The notes beneath the pieces were generated by a model that was given only the letters and a program-made list of their open reading frames with translations, did no database searches and had not been told where the DNA came from. Both the position numbers and the translations under genes were made by a program. From Elmis aenea (lineage: Eukaryota > Arthropoda > Insecta > Coleoptera > Elmidae), in the NCBI GenBank assembly GCA_947652605.1, contig OX393579.1, positions 47,932,970 through 47,996,969 of the forward strand: a stretch of DNA of 64,000 nucleotides. Reading direction: 5' to 3'. This document shows positions 33,262 to 44,590 of this stretch, in pieces; within the stretch, counting starts at the first letter, position 1, and every line of letters begins with the position of its first letter.

Positions 33262-35048
33262 TACAGGGTGAGTCATTAGTGGGGGATCAGTCGATTGTGG
33301 TTTGAGATAGAAAGTTGATTCAAACGGTATTTCATACAGTTTTTTCTTCCGAATACGATTTTAAAAAATTCAAATATACAGGGTGAGTCACTTCTCTGGA
33401 ACTAATAGCAACTTTTATATTTCAAATACAACACCCCATTTTTTATTTAATATTCTTGACCGCCTTCATTTTAGCTTTACATCGATATAAAATAGTACAG
33501 GTTTTATGCGGCCTTGTCACTAAAAAATAATAATTATCATGATTTTTCAAGGTTTTAAGTCTTTATTTAAAAAATTCTCCTGAAGTCATTTTTCGAAGCA
33601 CAGAGTTGTAATTTAGTAAGTACATACAGAAAACATTGCTCTATTAGCTCGATACGAAAAAGTTTGAATCACGCATACAGGTGGCAACTTCCATGATTTT
33701 CAAAAACTCGTAATTCAACTTTTTTCAATGCAAACCCCTGTATTTTCTTATGTCATCGAATTCGTCGAAGAGAGCTTCATTTTTTGTCAAGTATGTCCCA
33801 CAACTCATACTTTTCGAGATATTCGACATTTTCTCTTCTAAGCAAATAGAGTGCCGTGGAAATCAAAAAAACTGACTGTTCACTTCACTAACGTTAACAT
33901 TTTTTTTATTTATTTCTTTGCGTTTTCACAACGAATTTTACTTTACAAGGGCAAATTGATTTGGTTTATTCACCATTTCGTGTATTTAATTATTAATTTA
34001 TAGTAGCTAGATATTTAGCTTATTACATAAGCAATAAATAAATTGGCAAACAAATAATTTTTAATATTATTCTAAACTTTGATAGTGTTTCTAAACCTGT
34101 GGGGCGCGCCCCCCTTGAGGGCGCGCCATGCATCAAAGGGAGCGCGAAGTAAAATGGAAAATGAAGAAATAATTATTTATTAAAACCACAAAAAACATTA
34201 AATAAATTCTCTAAAGTAAATAATAAAACATGACAAAATCATTGCTATATGAAATCCATTGCATTGAATAAACTAGTTAGCCTATAAGTGCATATTAATG
34301 AAATATACGGAGCAACCAATTAAAATTCATCGTGGAAATGCAATACTTTAAGATATAAATGACAAGTTTTTGTCGTTAGTGAAGTGAACAGTCAGTTTTT
34401 TAGATTTTCAGGGCACTATTTGCTTCAATAACGATTAGAAGAAAAAAATGTCGAATATCTCGAAAAGTATGAGTTTTGGGTATAGGACATACTTAACAAA
34501 AAATAAAGCTCTCTTAAAGACAAATTCGATGACATAAAAAAATACAGGGGTTTGCATTTGAAAAAATTGAGTTACGAGCTTTTGAAAATCCCGGAAGTTG
34601 CTACCTATTAATGAACTGTATGTGTGATTTAAACTTTTTTATATCGAGCAAATAGTAATAGAGCAATGTTTTCTGCATGACCTTACCAAATTACAACTCT
34701 GTGCTTCGAAAAATGACTTCAGGAGAATTTTTTAAATAAAGACTTAAAACCTTGAAACATTTTGAAAATTATTTTTTTTAATGGCCAGACCGCATAAAAA
34801 CCTGTAGTATTTTATATCGATGTAAAGCTAAAATGAAGGCGGTCAAGAATGTTCAATAAAAAATGGAGTGTTGTATTTGAAATATAAAAGTTGCTATTGG
34901 TTCCAGAGAGGTGATTCGCCCTGTATATTTAAAAATATTTTTATCGTGTTCAGAAGAAAAAACTGTATGAAATACCGTTTGAATCAACTTTCTATTTCAA
35001 ACCGTTTAGCCACAATCGACTGATCCCCCACTAATGACTCACCCTGTA
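33262..35048. mobile_element. Foldback element Q with about 640-bp arms and TACAGGGTG ends
   Basis: The left end tacagggtgagtcattagtg and right end cactaatgactcaccctgta are inverted. The similarity covers cgattgtggtttgagatag, actgtatgaaataccgtttg, cttcattttagctttacat and more. A second end motif (tacagggtgagtcactt) sits at 33380, mirrored by gattcgccctgta at 34910. The centre (about 33905-34380) is unique and includes a GC-rich ggggcgcgcccccc stretch. No transposase frame was recognised. Confidence 0.82.
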
Positions 35049-36070
35049 TATTGTCGCATTACAAATTATAAAAAGAAAAAGTTGATATTTTGATTTTGTT
35101 TAATATTAATAAAAAAAGTTTTTTTGTAAAATTGCAAGCTACACTTTATAATCCATTTACCAGCACAGCACATTAAAACCACAAATAATTAAAATTTAAA
35201 TATTGTACTTACAGAACTGAAAAACAGGTTAGCTATTTTAAAAAATAGTTTTCCAAAACAAACAAATCATTTTTAATAATGGTAAATACTTTAAATAGTT
35301 AACATTTTAAAGAAATACTCAAAGTTTACATTTTTGTTAAAGTTGTTGAAAATATTATCGCCCTTCTCATTAAAATGTTTTCCATTATCAACACAGGGAT
35401 CTTGCTAAACGCCATTTATATGTAAACTGTACACAAAATGAGCAAAATAAGGGAAATGGTCACAAAGAGCTACGCAGAAGGGAAACTCTTACATTTTGTG
35501 CCAAAATTTTGGCTTTAAAAGAGCAGTAAATAACGTTTAAATATTATATTTAATTTTAAAAAATTGCTATTTTATTGCAAATTATCAACGTTTTAAGTAA
35601 ATGGAATATATGTGTACAGCCCTAAAAAAAATGTCGTAAACTTTAACAAAAGATAAGAATTTTATTAGTTCATTCGGTTTTGTAACTGCTGTTCCCATTG
35701 CTTTAACTTTCAGCTAGTACAGCCAGCTGTAATTACATGGTCACACACTCACAAATGTACATGGTGTACACTGTACAGTGTACACGACCAAATGCAAACA
35801 ATAATGGCAGATGTTTATATAAACGTATTATTGTTGAACTAATTACATTAAATTTTATGTACAAAGCAGAAAAACATGGACTCTTTTAATGAACTTAAAC
35901 CCTAATTTCTTATTAAGTAAAAACTTGCTAATTCGCAAACATTAAATTTTATTACTGCCTTATAAATAAGCAATTTAAAATTTAGTCAACAATAAAATTC
36001 CATAAAAATTTTTAAGAAAAGAATGTAAGTACAAGTTTATACCGGGAACCGGGAATTATACAAAACGTAA

Positions 36071-36819
36071 TCTATATATATAAAAGAGCTTGTTTGTTTG
36101 TTTGTGTGTTTGTGTGTTTGTTTGTTCGCTATAGAATCCTAGGTCCGTTAACCGATCGGGACCAAATTTTGCACAGTTACTATTTAGGACCCAACGGATC
36201 AAACGCCGTATAAATAACGGCCGGAAATGCCCGGGAACGACCGGAAACGTCCGCCGGGTGCGAGCGCGGAGCGCGAGTAGTCTGACCAAATTTTGCACAG
36301 TTACTATTTAGGACCCAACGGATCAAACGCCGTATAAATAACGGCCGGAAATGCCCGGGAACGACCGGAAACGTCCGCCGGGTGCGAGCGCGGAGCGCGA
36401 GTAGTCTGCGATTGATAAAAGAGAATTGTTATCACCCGTGCAACGCCGGGTAAATCGCCTAGTCTATTATAAAAGAGCTTGTTTGTGTGTTTGTTTGTTC
36501 GCTATAGAATCCTAGGTCCGTTGACCGATCGGGACCAAATTTTGCACAGTTACTATTTAGGAACCAACGGATTAAACGTCGTATAAAGAACGGCCGGAAA
36601 CGACCGGAAACGTCTGGAAACGGTCGCCGAGCGCGAGCGCGCAGCGCGAGTAGTCTGTCATTGTTAATCTGGGAACGTCCGCCGGGCGCGAGCGCGGAGC
36701 GCGAGTAGTCTGTGATTGATAATCTGGGAACGTCCGCCGGGCGCGAGCGCGGAGCGCGAGTAGTCTGATTGATAAAAGAGAATTGTAATCACCCGTGCAA
36801 CGCCGGGTAAATCAGCTAG
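36071..36819 (+). mobile_element. Two head-to-tail non-autonomous Helitrons
   Basis: Copy 1 (36071-36462) starts TCTATATATATAAAAGAGCT after an A. It ends with the hairpin cacccgtgcaacgccgggt followed by CTAG, then T. Copy 2 starts at that T (TCTATTATAAAAGAGCTTG) and ends with the same hairpin and CTAG at 36816-36819, followed by T. A|T insertion, 5' TC and 3' hairpin plus CTAG without target duplication are Helitron features. Each copy has internal tandem duplication: a 121-bp unit in copy 1 and cgccgggcgcgagcgcggag modules in copy 2. There is no Rep/helicase gene. Confidence 0.88.
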
Positions 36820-38287
36820 TTAAGTATAAATTTATACATTTGCTCTGTTCTAATTAAGCAATTTAATATGTACAATTTTACAGAACGTTATCTACAATTC
36901 ATACATCATTACGTTACGCAACATTAATATTACAGTTATCTTGGCAACCTAATCAAGGCCATTTAACAATAGGTACTTTAACTTTAAAGAATCAGTAGAC
37001 AATTTTTTTATACTTAAGCTACAAACATTATTACAACAACATTTTATTAAAAACCGTAACTCTTCTATTTGTCAAATTAATAAATAATATTGAACCAGTA
37101 ACAAAAGAAATTACACATTTTTTTAATTTTTATAACACATAATGGGAATTATTATGGGAGACGAAATAAGTAATTTTAATACTTCGTAATTCGATGTCGT
37201 ATGAGGCATTCTATGGTGGATTAATTAATAAATGGTGGATTATTACGGGACGTGTAATATGGTCATTGTAATATTTCGTAATTCTAGGTTTTATCAGGAA
37301 TTAGAAGGAGGACTAATTAAGGAGTAGTGAATTATTATTTAAGGTGGTGTAGGTAGGAGTATTGTGGCGTAGTTAGGAGTTTAATGCGATGGATTAATTG
37401 CGTGAGCATTGTGGAGTTGTGGAGAGTGGAATAGGAATTATTTAGTGGGTTAAAATTTACTTAAGACCGAAAAGTGGTCGCAAAATTTAGTAATAGAAAA
37501 GACGCGTCTAGTGCTATGAATCAGAGAGTTCCCAACCTGCGAATCACCTCGCGGACAGAACATCAATCGATTCGTCGATATTAACGCAAATTTGGACATA
37601 ACAGAGGAATCCCAGCCTGCGAGTTGCCTCGCGGAGAGATCATCAAACGCTGAAGTCGTCGAAATTAACGCAAATTTGGAAATATTATATGGGTACGGAA
37701 GTTCCCAACCAGCGAGGTGCGCTAAGAAAACATTAAGCGCTAGGTCCCAAAGAATTGGTTATCAAGAAAGTGAACCTGGTTTACTGTAAAACATTGCTTT
37801 CTATACATTTAGCAGGGTACCTAATGAATAAACCCGCCTGAGTTTAAGATGGACAAATTGCGTAAGGTGTGCTGTATAATTAAGGTGGATATTAAAATAC
37901 ATACAAAAGTCAATTCGTTATTTAGATTTGTGTATAATGAGGGGTGATTTCTGGACAAGATATCGGGTGATCGAAAATGACTGATGCCCGCTAACTTCAG
38001 ACCGAAAATAAAATAACCAACTTTTTGTTGGTATCGCAGTGTAAAACTAGGATATCAGTGGCGTAGTATTATTTTCGTATTCAGTGACAGTTCAGGTTGA
38101 TCTGTCATTTCGTGTGCGATTAGTAGTTTCTCGTTTTAATTTGCATTTTTTCGTAAAAATCAGTTATCAGTTTTCCGTTGTCTGTGCGTTCAGGTTGTTC
38201 TATCATTTCGTGTGTGATTTCTACGTAGTTTTTCGTTTTAATTTGCATCGTTTCGTAAAAATCAGTTCTTCAAAGAACAAACTATTC

Positions 38288-39411
38288 ATGATGGTGTTCA
38301 CACAAGAACAAGATGCGTTTATATTGATGGCGCACTACCGAAGTGGTAACCGTAACGACGATGGCGATTGGACTTATTCTCTGCAGTCAACTATTGAACA
38401 GTTTCAAGAAAAATTCCAGACATAGAAATTAATCCCAAAGTTTTTGCCACCCATAAACGACGTGTAGTTGACCGCTTCGAAAACAAGCACTGTGTGTGTA
38501 GGGCAAAATCATCAGGTCGACCGTCGGTTCTTACGCAGGAAGTAATCGAAGATGTTCAAACAAGAGTAGCCATAAGCCCACAAAAATCTATTAGAAAACT
38601 ATCCACTCAAACAGGCAAGGCATTGCATTGAATTTAGATTTTCACAATTACAGTAACACATTTTTAGGACTTTCATATGGCAGCACACAAAAAGCTTTAG
38701 TGAATATTTTACATTTACACCCCTATAAAGTGACAACGATTCCCCAATTATTTCCACGCGATTTTGAAGCAAGACAACGTTATTGTACCTGGTTCAACCG
38801 ACATTTGAACCATAATGAAATTTTGGACCTGACATTTTTTACTGACGAAGCATGGTTTCATCTGTCAGGGTATGTTAACAGTCAAAATTATAGAACTTGG
38901 GGCGCACAGAATCCTCACATTTTTGTTGAAACTGTTTTGCATCCACAAAAAGTTGGAGTATGGATAGCTATCTCACGAAGAAGAATTATTGGACCAATAT
39001 TCTTCTACGATACAATCAATGCCGAGATACCAAGCAATGTTAGGAACATTTATTGATCAACTGCACGATGATGAAATTCAAAATGGATTTTTTCAACAAG
39101 ACAATGCCAGGCCTCATGTAGCACATAGTACCATAGCATTTCTCGAAGAATTTTATGATGACAGAATAATTAGTGCTAACTTATGGCCACCAAGGTCTCC
39201 TGGACTTACACCACCTGACTGTTCCCTATTTGAATATTTAAAAAATCGAATTTTTGCGAACAGGCCACATACACTTTGAGAATTAGAAGCAATTAAAATT
39301 GAAATTAACAATATATCACAAAATATGTTACAAAACGTGTTTGAAAATTTAAAAAGACGTGTTAATTTATGTTTAGAAAATGAAGGAAGGCATTTTGAGC
39401 ACCTTCTGTAA
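38288..39411 (+). pseudogene. Tc1/mariner-superfamily (DUF4817-type) transposase with a probable small intron
   Basis: Starts MMVFTQEQDAFILMAHYRSG, the family's N-terminal helix-turn-helix region. It continues (after a one-base slip near 38417) with DIEINPKVFATHKRRVVDRF and SSGRPSVLTQEVIEDVQTRV. A 53-nt gap at 38615-38667 looks like an intron. Then come LHPYKVTTIPQL, the first catalytic Asp in LTFFTDEAWFHLSGYVNSQN, the second in FFQQDNARPHVAHST and the third acidic position in the WPPRSPGLTPPDCSLFEYLK block; the C terminus is NEGRHFEHLL. Lesions: slips near 38417 and 39028 and a TGA at 39277 where Arg is likely. The enzyme would cut and paste DNA at TA; this copy is recently inactivated. The catalytic residues themselves are intact. 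Confidence 0.88.
38615..38667 (+). other. Probable 53-nt intron (GC-AG) in the transposase gene
   Basis: Reading straight through gives a TGA. Removing 38615-38667 (ACAG|gcaagg ... catttttag|GACT) restores the frame and reads TQTGLSYGSTQ across the join. The donor is GC rather than GT, with a branch-like cagtaac upstream of the acceptor. Confidence 0.65.
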
Positions 39412-39704
39412 ACTTGTATTGCAAACAATATTTACCTAATATGTACTTTTAAAAATTAATAAAGGAACTGATTTAAAGTAACCTCACTTAATTGTTTTTC
39501 ATAAAGCTTACTCTTACACAAAAAGCTTTGCAAATCTTTTTGACAACAAAAACTGTAGTTGTCATATTTAAATGGAGAATATTATTACCCGTTCTGTCAA
39601 TATAAACTTCTTTCCCTACGCCAATGGTTTTCCCCTATGTGTTACCAACCGTTCGAATAAAGTTCCTAACACCCTTGGCATCAATCATTTTCGATCACCC
39701 GATA

Positions 39705-41299
39705 GCTGTCGCTTATTAAAGCTCCTTAAAATAAATAATTATTAAACAATTTGAACTCAAGTCTCCCCTCCATTAAACTTTAAAGTCTGTTGCTTGGAAA
39801 CAAAATATGCTAAACCAATGTAAAATAATTTTAATTAATTTCTTAAATCACTGATATCTTATATCTAGCTTTAATTATTTTTTAAGTTGACCATATTGGC
39901 ATAAATATTGAATATTTAATAAATAAGAAATGTATAATATAAGAGTTCGCAACATGATTACTAAATAAAAATGGCATCCCCGAGGAATTTCGACCTGAAG
40001 TCAAGTGTCAATTTTCTTACTGCATGCTATTTTTCTTTGTTTTTTAACAAATCGAAAAATTTACAGGCGACAATATGTATAAAATCGAAACGGCAATATA
40101 TCGTAGCACAGTCGATTTAATTTAATAGCTCTGAACAGAAAGTAATAGCAGTGATCTCATACATACTAAACAACTACTTACATTACAACTGAGGTTCAAG
40201 TTACAATTTCCTCAGTAAAGCAAAGACTGCTCGATATTCATTACAACAAAACCGTCAGGAAACTTTGAAGACGAACTGCACTTTTGTTGTTTCAAAGGCA
40301 ATTTACGGTCCTTAAAGAATCTGGTACGCTACTATAGAACAATCACGATTGTAATCTTTCCAATAAAATGTTACAACTACCCTCGTCAATTTTACGTTGT
40401 AACGGTAACAAAAGTTTATACGGGTGAAATTGAGCGCTTAAAGCATAAAGTAAAACACAGAAGCACAGCAGCATCGGTGAATGTAGTGAAAAGTTTGCTT
40501 TTATTAGTAATGGACATGTTTTTCTGTTTAGTTTCAACAAAAAATTGTAAGCCCGAGGGCTTTGTGTACAAATGCAGCAGATTTTTTTAATTGATGTGTA
40601 TCGTAACAGTTTTGTCATTTCTATTAGTTTGATATGTACATTGAAATATTTTAACAAAAGCTGACTATATTAACTATAAAATTCATCATGCAAACGCATG
40701 ATTGTTAAATTACAAAAAGCTTTTTCTGTTTTTATTTTAAGTTGGAATAAATAATTTTGTTCCTGTGTTTCAAGTAACATCCAGCACATAGCCATCAACA
40801 ATTAGTACATGGTCCATCAAAACAATTTCCATTAACTATTTTTAACACGTTATCCTCTATAACGTATCTTGAGACGCTGTAGACTTTTGTCGTGGTAAAG
40901 CCACAGTTGTTCGGAATCTGCTTAAGTTTACTTAACATTCCAAAAACAAGTATGTACCATTATTTTTACCTAGTGAATTAAATTCTGGCCTTTTATGTTT
41001 GAAAACCATTATCAATACATAGCATTGATTCCTGATAGTTGTAAAGCCTTAAAGTCCCCAATAACATTTTCAAAAAATGTATCGTTTTCAAAATCAGCGA
41101 AATTCTCCTGCAACATTTTTGTTCAAGTTAACTTAATTTTAAAAAATACTGCTCGGATCATTGCTCATCACCGTGTAAAATGTTGACTTGTTACACGTTA
41201 AATGATTGCTATAGAAATGACGAAAGTCTTATAAAAGCAGTTCCTGAAACTATTAAGTACACGATTTCTGTTTTTGCATCCAGATTTTGGATAATTTAG
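39705..41299. other. Intron stretch, nothing recognised
   Basis: AT-rich DNA without recognisable coding, repeat boundaries or RNA genes. Confidence 0.45.
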
Positions 41300-41545
41300 G
41301 ATTAATTATCAGAAGTAATATAACAAGTGCATTGAAAATTATCGAAAATTTTTGGTAAATATGCCCGAATGCAAGTTGAGCTGAAAATTACACGAGTGAT
41401 TTTTTCTGATTCGACTTGCATGAGTGAAGATTTGTCAAAAATTATAGATTAGTTGCAATGCACGAGTTATATTTTGTCAGAAAATTTCCTTCACACATTC
41501 ACATATATTACCGTGTAATAATTCTCCTATAGGTTGAAATTTTCT
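41300..41545. repeat. Hairpin repeat family T, copy 2
   Basis: It matches 15640-15840 closely (aatatgcccgaatgcaagtt, tgattcgacttgca) and then attaccgtgtaataattctc, which matches 16188-16205. Compared with copy 1 it lacks one CACGAG unit. Confidence 0.65.
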
Positions 41546-43041
41546 GCTAAATAAACAATTTAACTAAATACATATTGGCTTAATCCCCCATGCACCGTAG
41601 TCACTCTTTATTAGTCAATTTTGACGTCTTTGGTTTTCTTTAAATTTGGTTACAACAAAAACGCATTTTGCAAGTCTTGCAATCCTACAAATCCTGCAAT
41701 CTTTACAAACAAAAGGGAGTCGAAATTATATATCCTTTGTTTTACAAAAATCGGTTAAGTAAATTAAGGAAAGTTGACATCATTTAACCAAAATAAAATA
41801 GGAAATAAAAAACCATGGCCAAAGTTAATTTTGAAAAACTTTAAAAGAATCTTAATTTTGTTTTGTTGCTTTTCCTTTATTTTAAAACTATTTTTTTAAG
41901 CAGTCCCTTACCTAAAACATGTTTAACTTGGTGTGGAACTTTTTAATAATGTTTAATCATCTTCAATCTATATTGGGTATTGGTTCTAGGAGTTAGCACT
42001 AGATATATTGATTTTAATAAGATACGCTAGGTTTTTTAACAACATATTATCAAAGATGTAATAAAAATAAAGTATGAATTAGGTCACATAATTTTATTTC
42101 TGTAAGTTTAAAATAATTATACAACATAACACAATAATTATTGTGTTGTATAATAACTACAACAATAACGTAAATAAAACGACAGTTGACGGAAGCAGAA
42201 TTCAAAACTTGATTGTTTTGCAACTGAAATAACTTGTTTGAGCAATTAGGTACACAACAAGGCGAAACATTAAAAATAAATTACAATTAAACTGTTCACG
42301 GATTTCGCATTTTAGTTTTTGAAGTTCAACAAAACAGCGCAAATGAAAATAAACAGCACCGTGTCTACAGGCCATTTATTTCAATAAATCTGCACTGTAG
42401 TTGTGTAATCTGTATGAAAATAAATGAGCATCATAATTTATATACGTACTCATTCATCATTTTTAACGCATTGATCTGTTTGTAAGTATTAAATTATGTC
42501 GAGCATCCGCGAAGGGAATCTCGCACATTTAGCGAATAGTGCGGCAAGTTCGGGAAACATTTAATTTAATTCGACCCCGAAGTTAGCAAAACAACAAACA
42601 GCTTGCAAGTCTTCGTTAACGACGTCTGAATTAACTCTCACAAACGTGCAATCCCATCGCTCTCATGCATTTTGAATTCGATTGAGTGATATGCAAGGAT
42701 CGGTCGCGCCGAAACTTGAATTTAAAATTTGCTTAAGGGAAATACTGCATTTGTTACTAAAATATTATTGCATTCATATCCGCACGTGGATTTTTATCCT
42801 AATCACTGTGTCATCTTTGAAATCAATTCGATTCGCCCGAGTGTTACTTATTAACCGATCGATTGATATGTTTACAGTTTTTCTGCTTGTTTTGTATTCA
42901 GTAGTACTCATTTATCAATGAAAATCACTTCCCTGGGCAGATCGAGACGTGAATAATTCTACTAAGTCGTAGTGCAGCGCTCTCAACCTTGTGACAGCAA
43001 AAAACCCCTATTTTTGACCCGAAAAATATGGCGGACCTCTG
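41546..43041. other. Intron stretch with a small palindrome and a less AT-rich patch
   Basis: A near-perfect 35-bp palindrome (tacaacataacacaataatt with its inverse) is at 42119-42153. Positions 42480-42720 are less AT-rich than the surroundings and could be a regulatory region, but no specific site is claimed. Confidence 0.35.
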
Positions 43042-43175
43042 TTAAGGTCCACACACACCGGCGCGATCTCGACGCGGTCGCGGGCGCGGTCACGATAATA
43101 GGTAACCAAGGTTACTTATTATCGTGACCGCGCCCGCGCCCGCGTCGAGATCGCGCGGGTGTGAGTTGACCTTTA
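43042..43175. repeat. GC-rich palindromic MITE
   Basis: The arms ttaaggtccacacacaccgg and the matching ggtgtgagttgacctttaa enclose gcgatctcgacgcg / cgcgtcgagatcgcg and ggtcacgataata / tattatcgtgacc. The loop is itself palindromic (gtaaccaaggttac). Its GC content is far above the flanks. Confidence 0.75.
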
Positions 43176-43224
43176 AGGGTCTAATTTTACCTAAGGTATG
43201 GCTTATGCTTTTGCATTAGGTCTA

Positions 43225-43500
43225 TTTATTTATCTGTATGCGAGTTAGATTACAGCTGTCGCCGTTTCTCGCTTTTTAGTTTCCATTTTTGGCTGTCTCT
43301 TCAATCATCTTCACTTAAGCCGCTTGTAGCTATTGCTTCGTTTACTTCGTGACCCCAATTCCTTTTTGGCCAGCCCCTTCTTTTCCGGGCATTCTGTCTT
43401 CATTCGTTTTTTGTATGTGTCCAAACTGTCTTAGTCTTTTGAGTTCTATTGATTCTATAATGTCTACATCTACACTCATTTCAAGTTGTGAAGGGTGTTT
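43225..43500 (-). pseudogene. RTE-like retrotransposon 3' end, minus strand
   Basis: The minus strand reads VDVDIIESIELKRLRQFGHI then NEDRMPGKEG, the 'LK.FGH.QRM.EDRxPKK' tail. The terminal part (gaagatgattgaagagacag, reversed) is shared with 13520-13610. Confidence 0.7.
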
Positions 43501-43606
43501 CAACAAAAGGTGTAGAATTTGAATTGCAGAGCATTTTTCATTTGTCAAACTTTTAAAAGTTTTTATTTGACAGCTGTCATCTATATCCTAGTAAGTAGAA
43601 TTTATC

Positions 43607-44336
43607 ATGGAGCACTACACAATCGTAGAACGCATACAAACTGTTAAATTTTATGACGAAAATTCACGTTCTCTCACGAATTCACTTTGCAAAATGTGTG
43701 CATATTTCGCGAATAATCGTGTACCAAGTGGTTGTATAATACACAGGTCAAAGTGCTTGGTAACTTCTCGGACCCTATTTCAAGTTTGCTACCACCTTAT
43801 TATTATTAAATATTATTATTATCATTTTTCATTTCCTTTATAATTTATGATCTGAACGCCTCTATTTTGTAAGCAAATTCTTAAGTTTCAAATTTGGTAC
43901 TTACTTTTCATGGTCAACTGGAAGAATAGAGAGTAGTTGCTACTGCCTATTTAAACTTGGCCATGTGTTTTTCTTTTAAATCCAAAATCTGTTAAACTTA
44001 CTACTAGTATTAAGTATTTTTGTGTATGGATTGAGAAGAAAATAAATCTATTATTATTATTATTATTATTATTAATTAACCGCTATTCGAAAACTAGTAA
44101 AACATTTTAAAGAGACAAGATCTAAAGACGCCAAAGCCCTCGCAGATTTGCTGTTAAATCGAAAATATTGCCATAGTGAGTCAAACAGTCGAAGAAGGTT
44201 CACAAACCTCAATTATTTAAATACGATGCAGAAAAAGCTGTTTCGGTCAATGAAGGACATGTTGACCAACTATTTGTATACTGAGCTAGGAAATAAAAAT
44301 ATAGCGGACCTCATCTTTCAACCAGATAATGCCACG
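43607..44336 (+). pseudogene. Mariner/Tc1-class transposase relic in two pieces
   Basis: The N-terminal piece starts MEHYTIVERIQTVKFYDENS (43607) and reaches a decayed 'YF.NNRVPSG' region near 43730, matching transposases whose helix-turn-helix begins MExYxxEERxQxVKxYxxNS. A second piece near 44240-44335 reads MLTNYLYTELGNKNIADLIF then QPDNAT, matching the segment before and around the second catalytic Asp (FQQDGAT). A non-LTR 3' end at 43777-44080 separates them. A hAT-like terminus truncates the second piece. Confidence 0.6.
43777..44080 (+). mobile_element. Non-LTR retrotransposon 3' end with (ATT)n tail
   Basis: The segment ends in about nine ATT units at 44050-44077 after agaaaataaatct, like tails of CR1/jockey-type elements. 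There is no coding sequence; it interrupts the mariner relic. Confidence 0.5.
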
Positions 44337-44590
44337 CAGTGGCGTAGCTTGGGAAGGGGGGCGAGGGGACAGTTTTGGTCTACCCAAATGGGGTAAAAAT
44401 AAAAATCACGGGGTAATGAAGGAAGTAGATATAATAATCAGTACTGGTACTAGCGCTATTAAATTTACATTAAATTCATTTAAAAAAAAAAGGATTTCCT
44501 ATTGAAGTTAGAGGGAGGATAAATCGGGTTAGTAGACCTGGCTACACTCTAAACCCGCCCCTTCCAGGTATGAATGGCTTACCATATGCA
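44337..44590. mobile_element. hAT terminus-like fragment
   Basis: CAGTGGCGTAGCTTGGGAAG is a frequent hAT 5' terminus. The opposite terminus is not present in recognisable form. Confidence 0.4.

Larger units (their letters stand above)
37963..39702 (+). mobile_element. Tc1/mariner-superfamily element with TA target duplications
   Basis: TCGGGTGATCGAAAATGA at 37963 and TCATTTTCGATCACCCGA at 39685-39702 are perfect inverted termini, flanked by TA at 37961-37962 and 39703-39704. Similarity of the ends continues as ctgatgcc / ggcatcaa. The length, 1740 bp, is normal for the superfamily. It contains one transposase gene on the + strand. Confidence 0.9.

Noticed and set aside
34090..34160. GC-rich ggggcgcgcccccc stretch as a hAT terminus
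   Set aside because: 'gtgtttctaaacctgtgggg' resembles hAT starts, but no second end or duplication could be found.
36056..36298. 80-codon minus-strand frame
   Set aside because: It lies within the Helitron GC-rich modules, which are non-coding in both copies.
42682..42921. 79-codon frame in a less AT-rich patch
   Set aside because: Hydrophobic, unrecognised product, no promoter or splice context; kept only as a possible regulatory patch.
44050..44077. ATT microsatellite as an independent feature
   Set aside because: It is the tail of the retroelement 3' end ending there.
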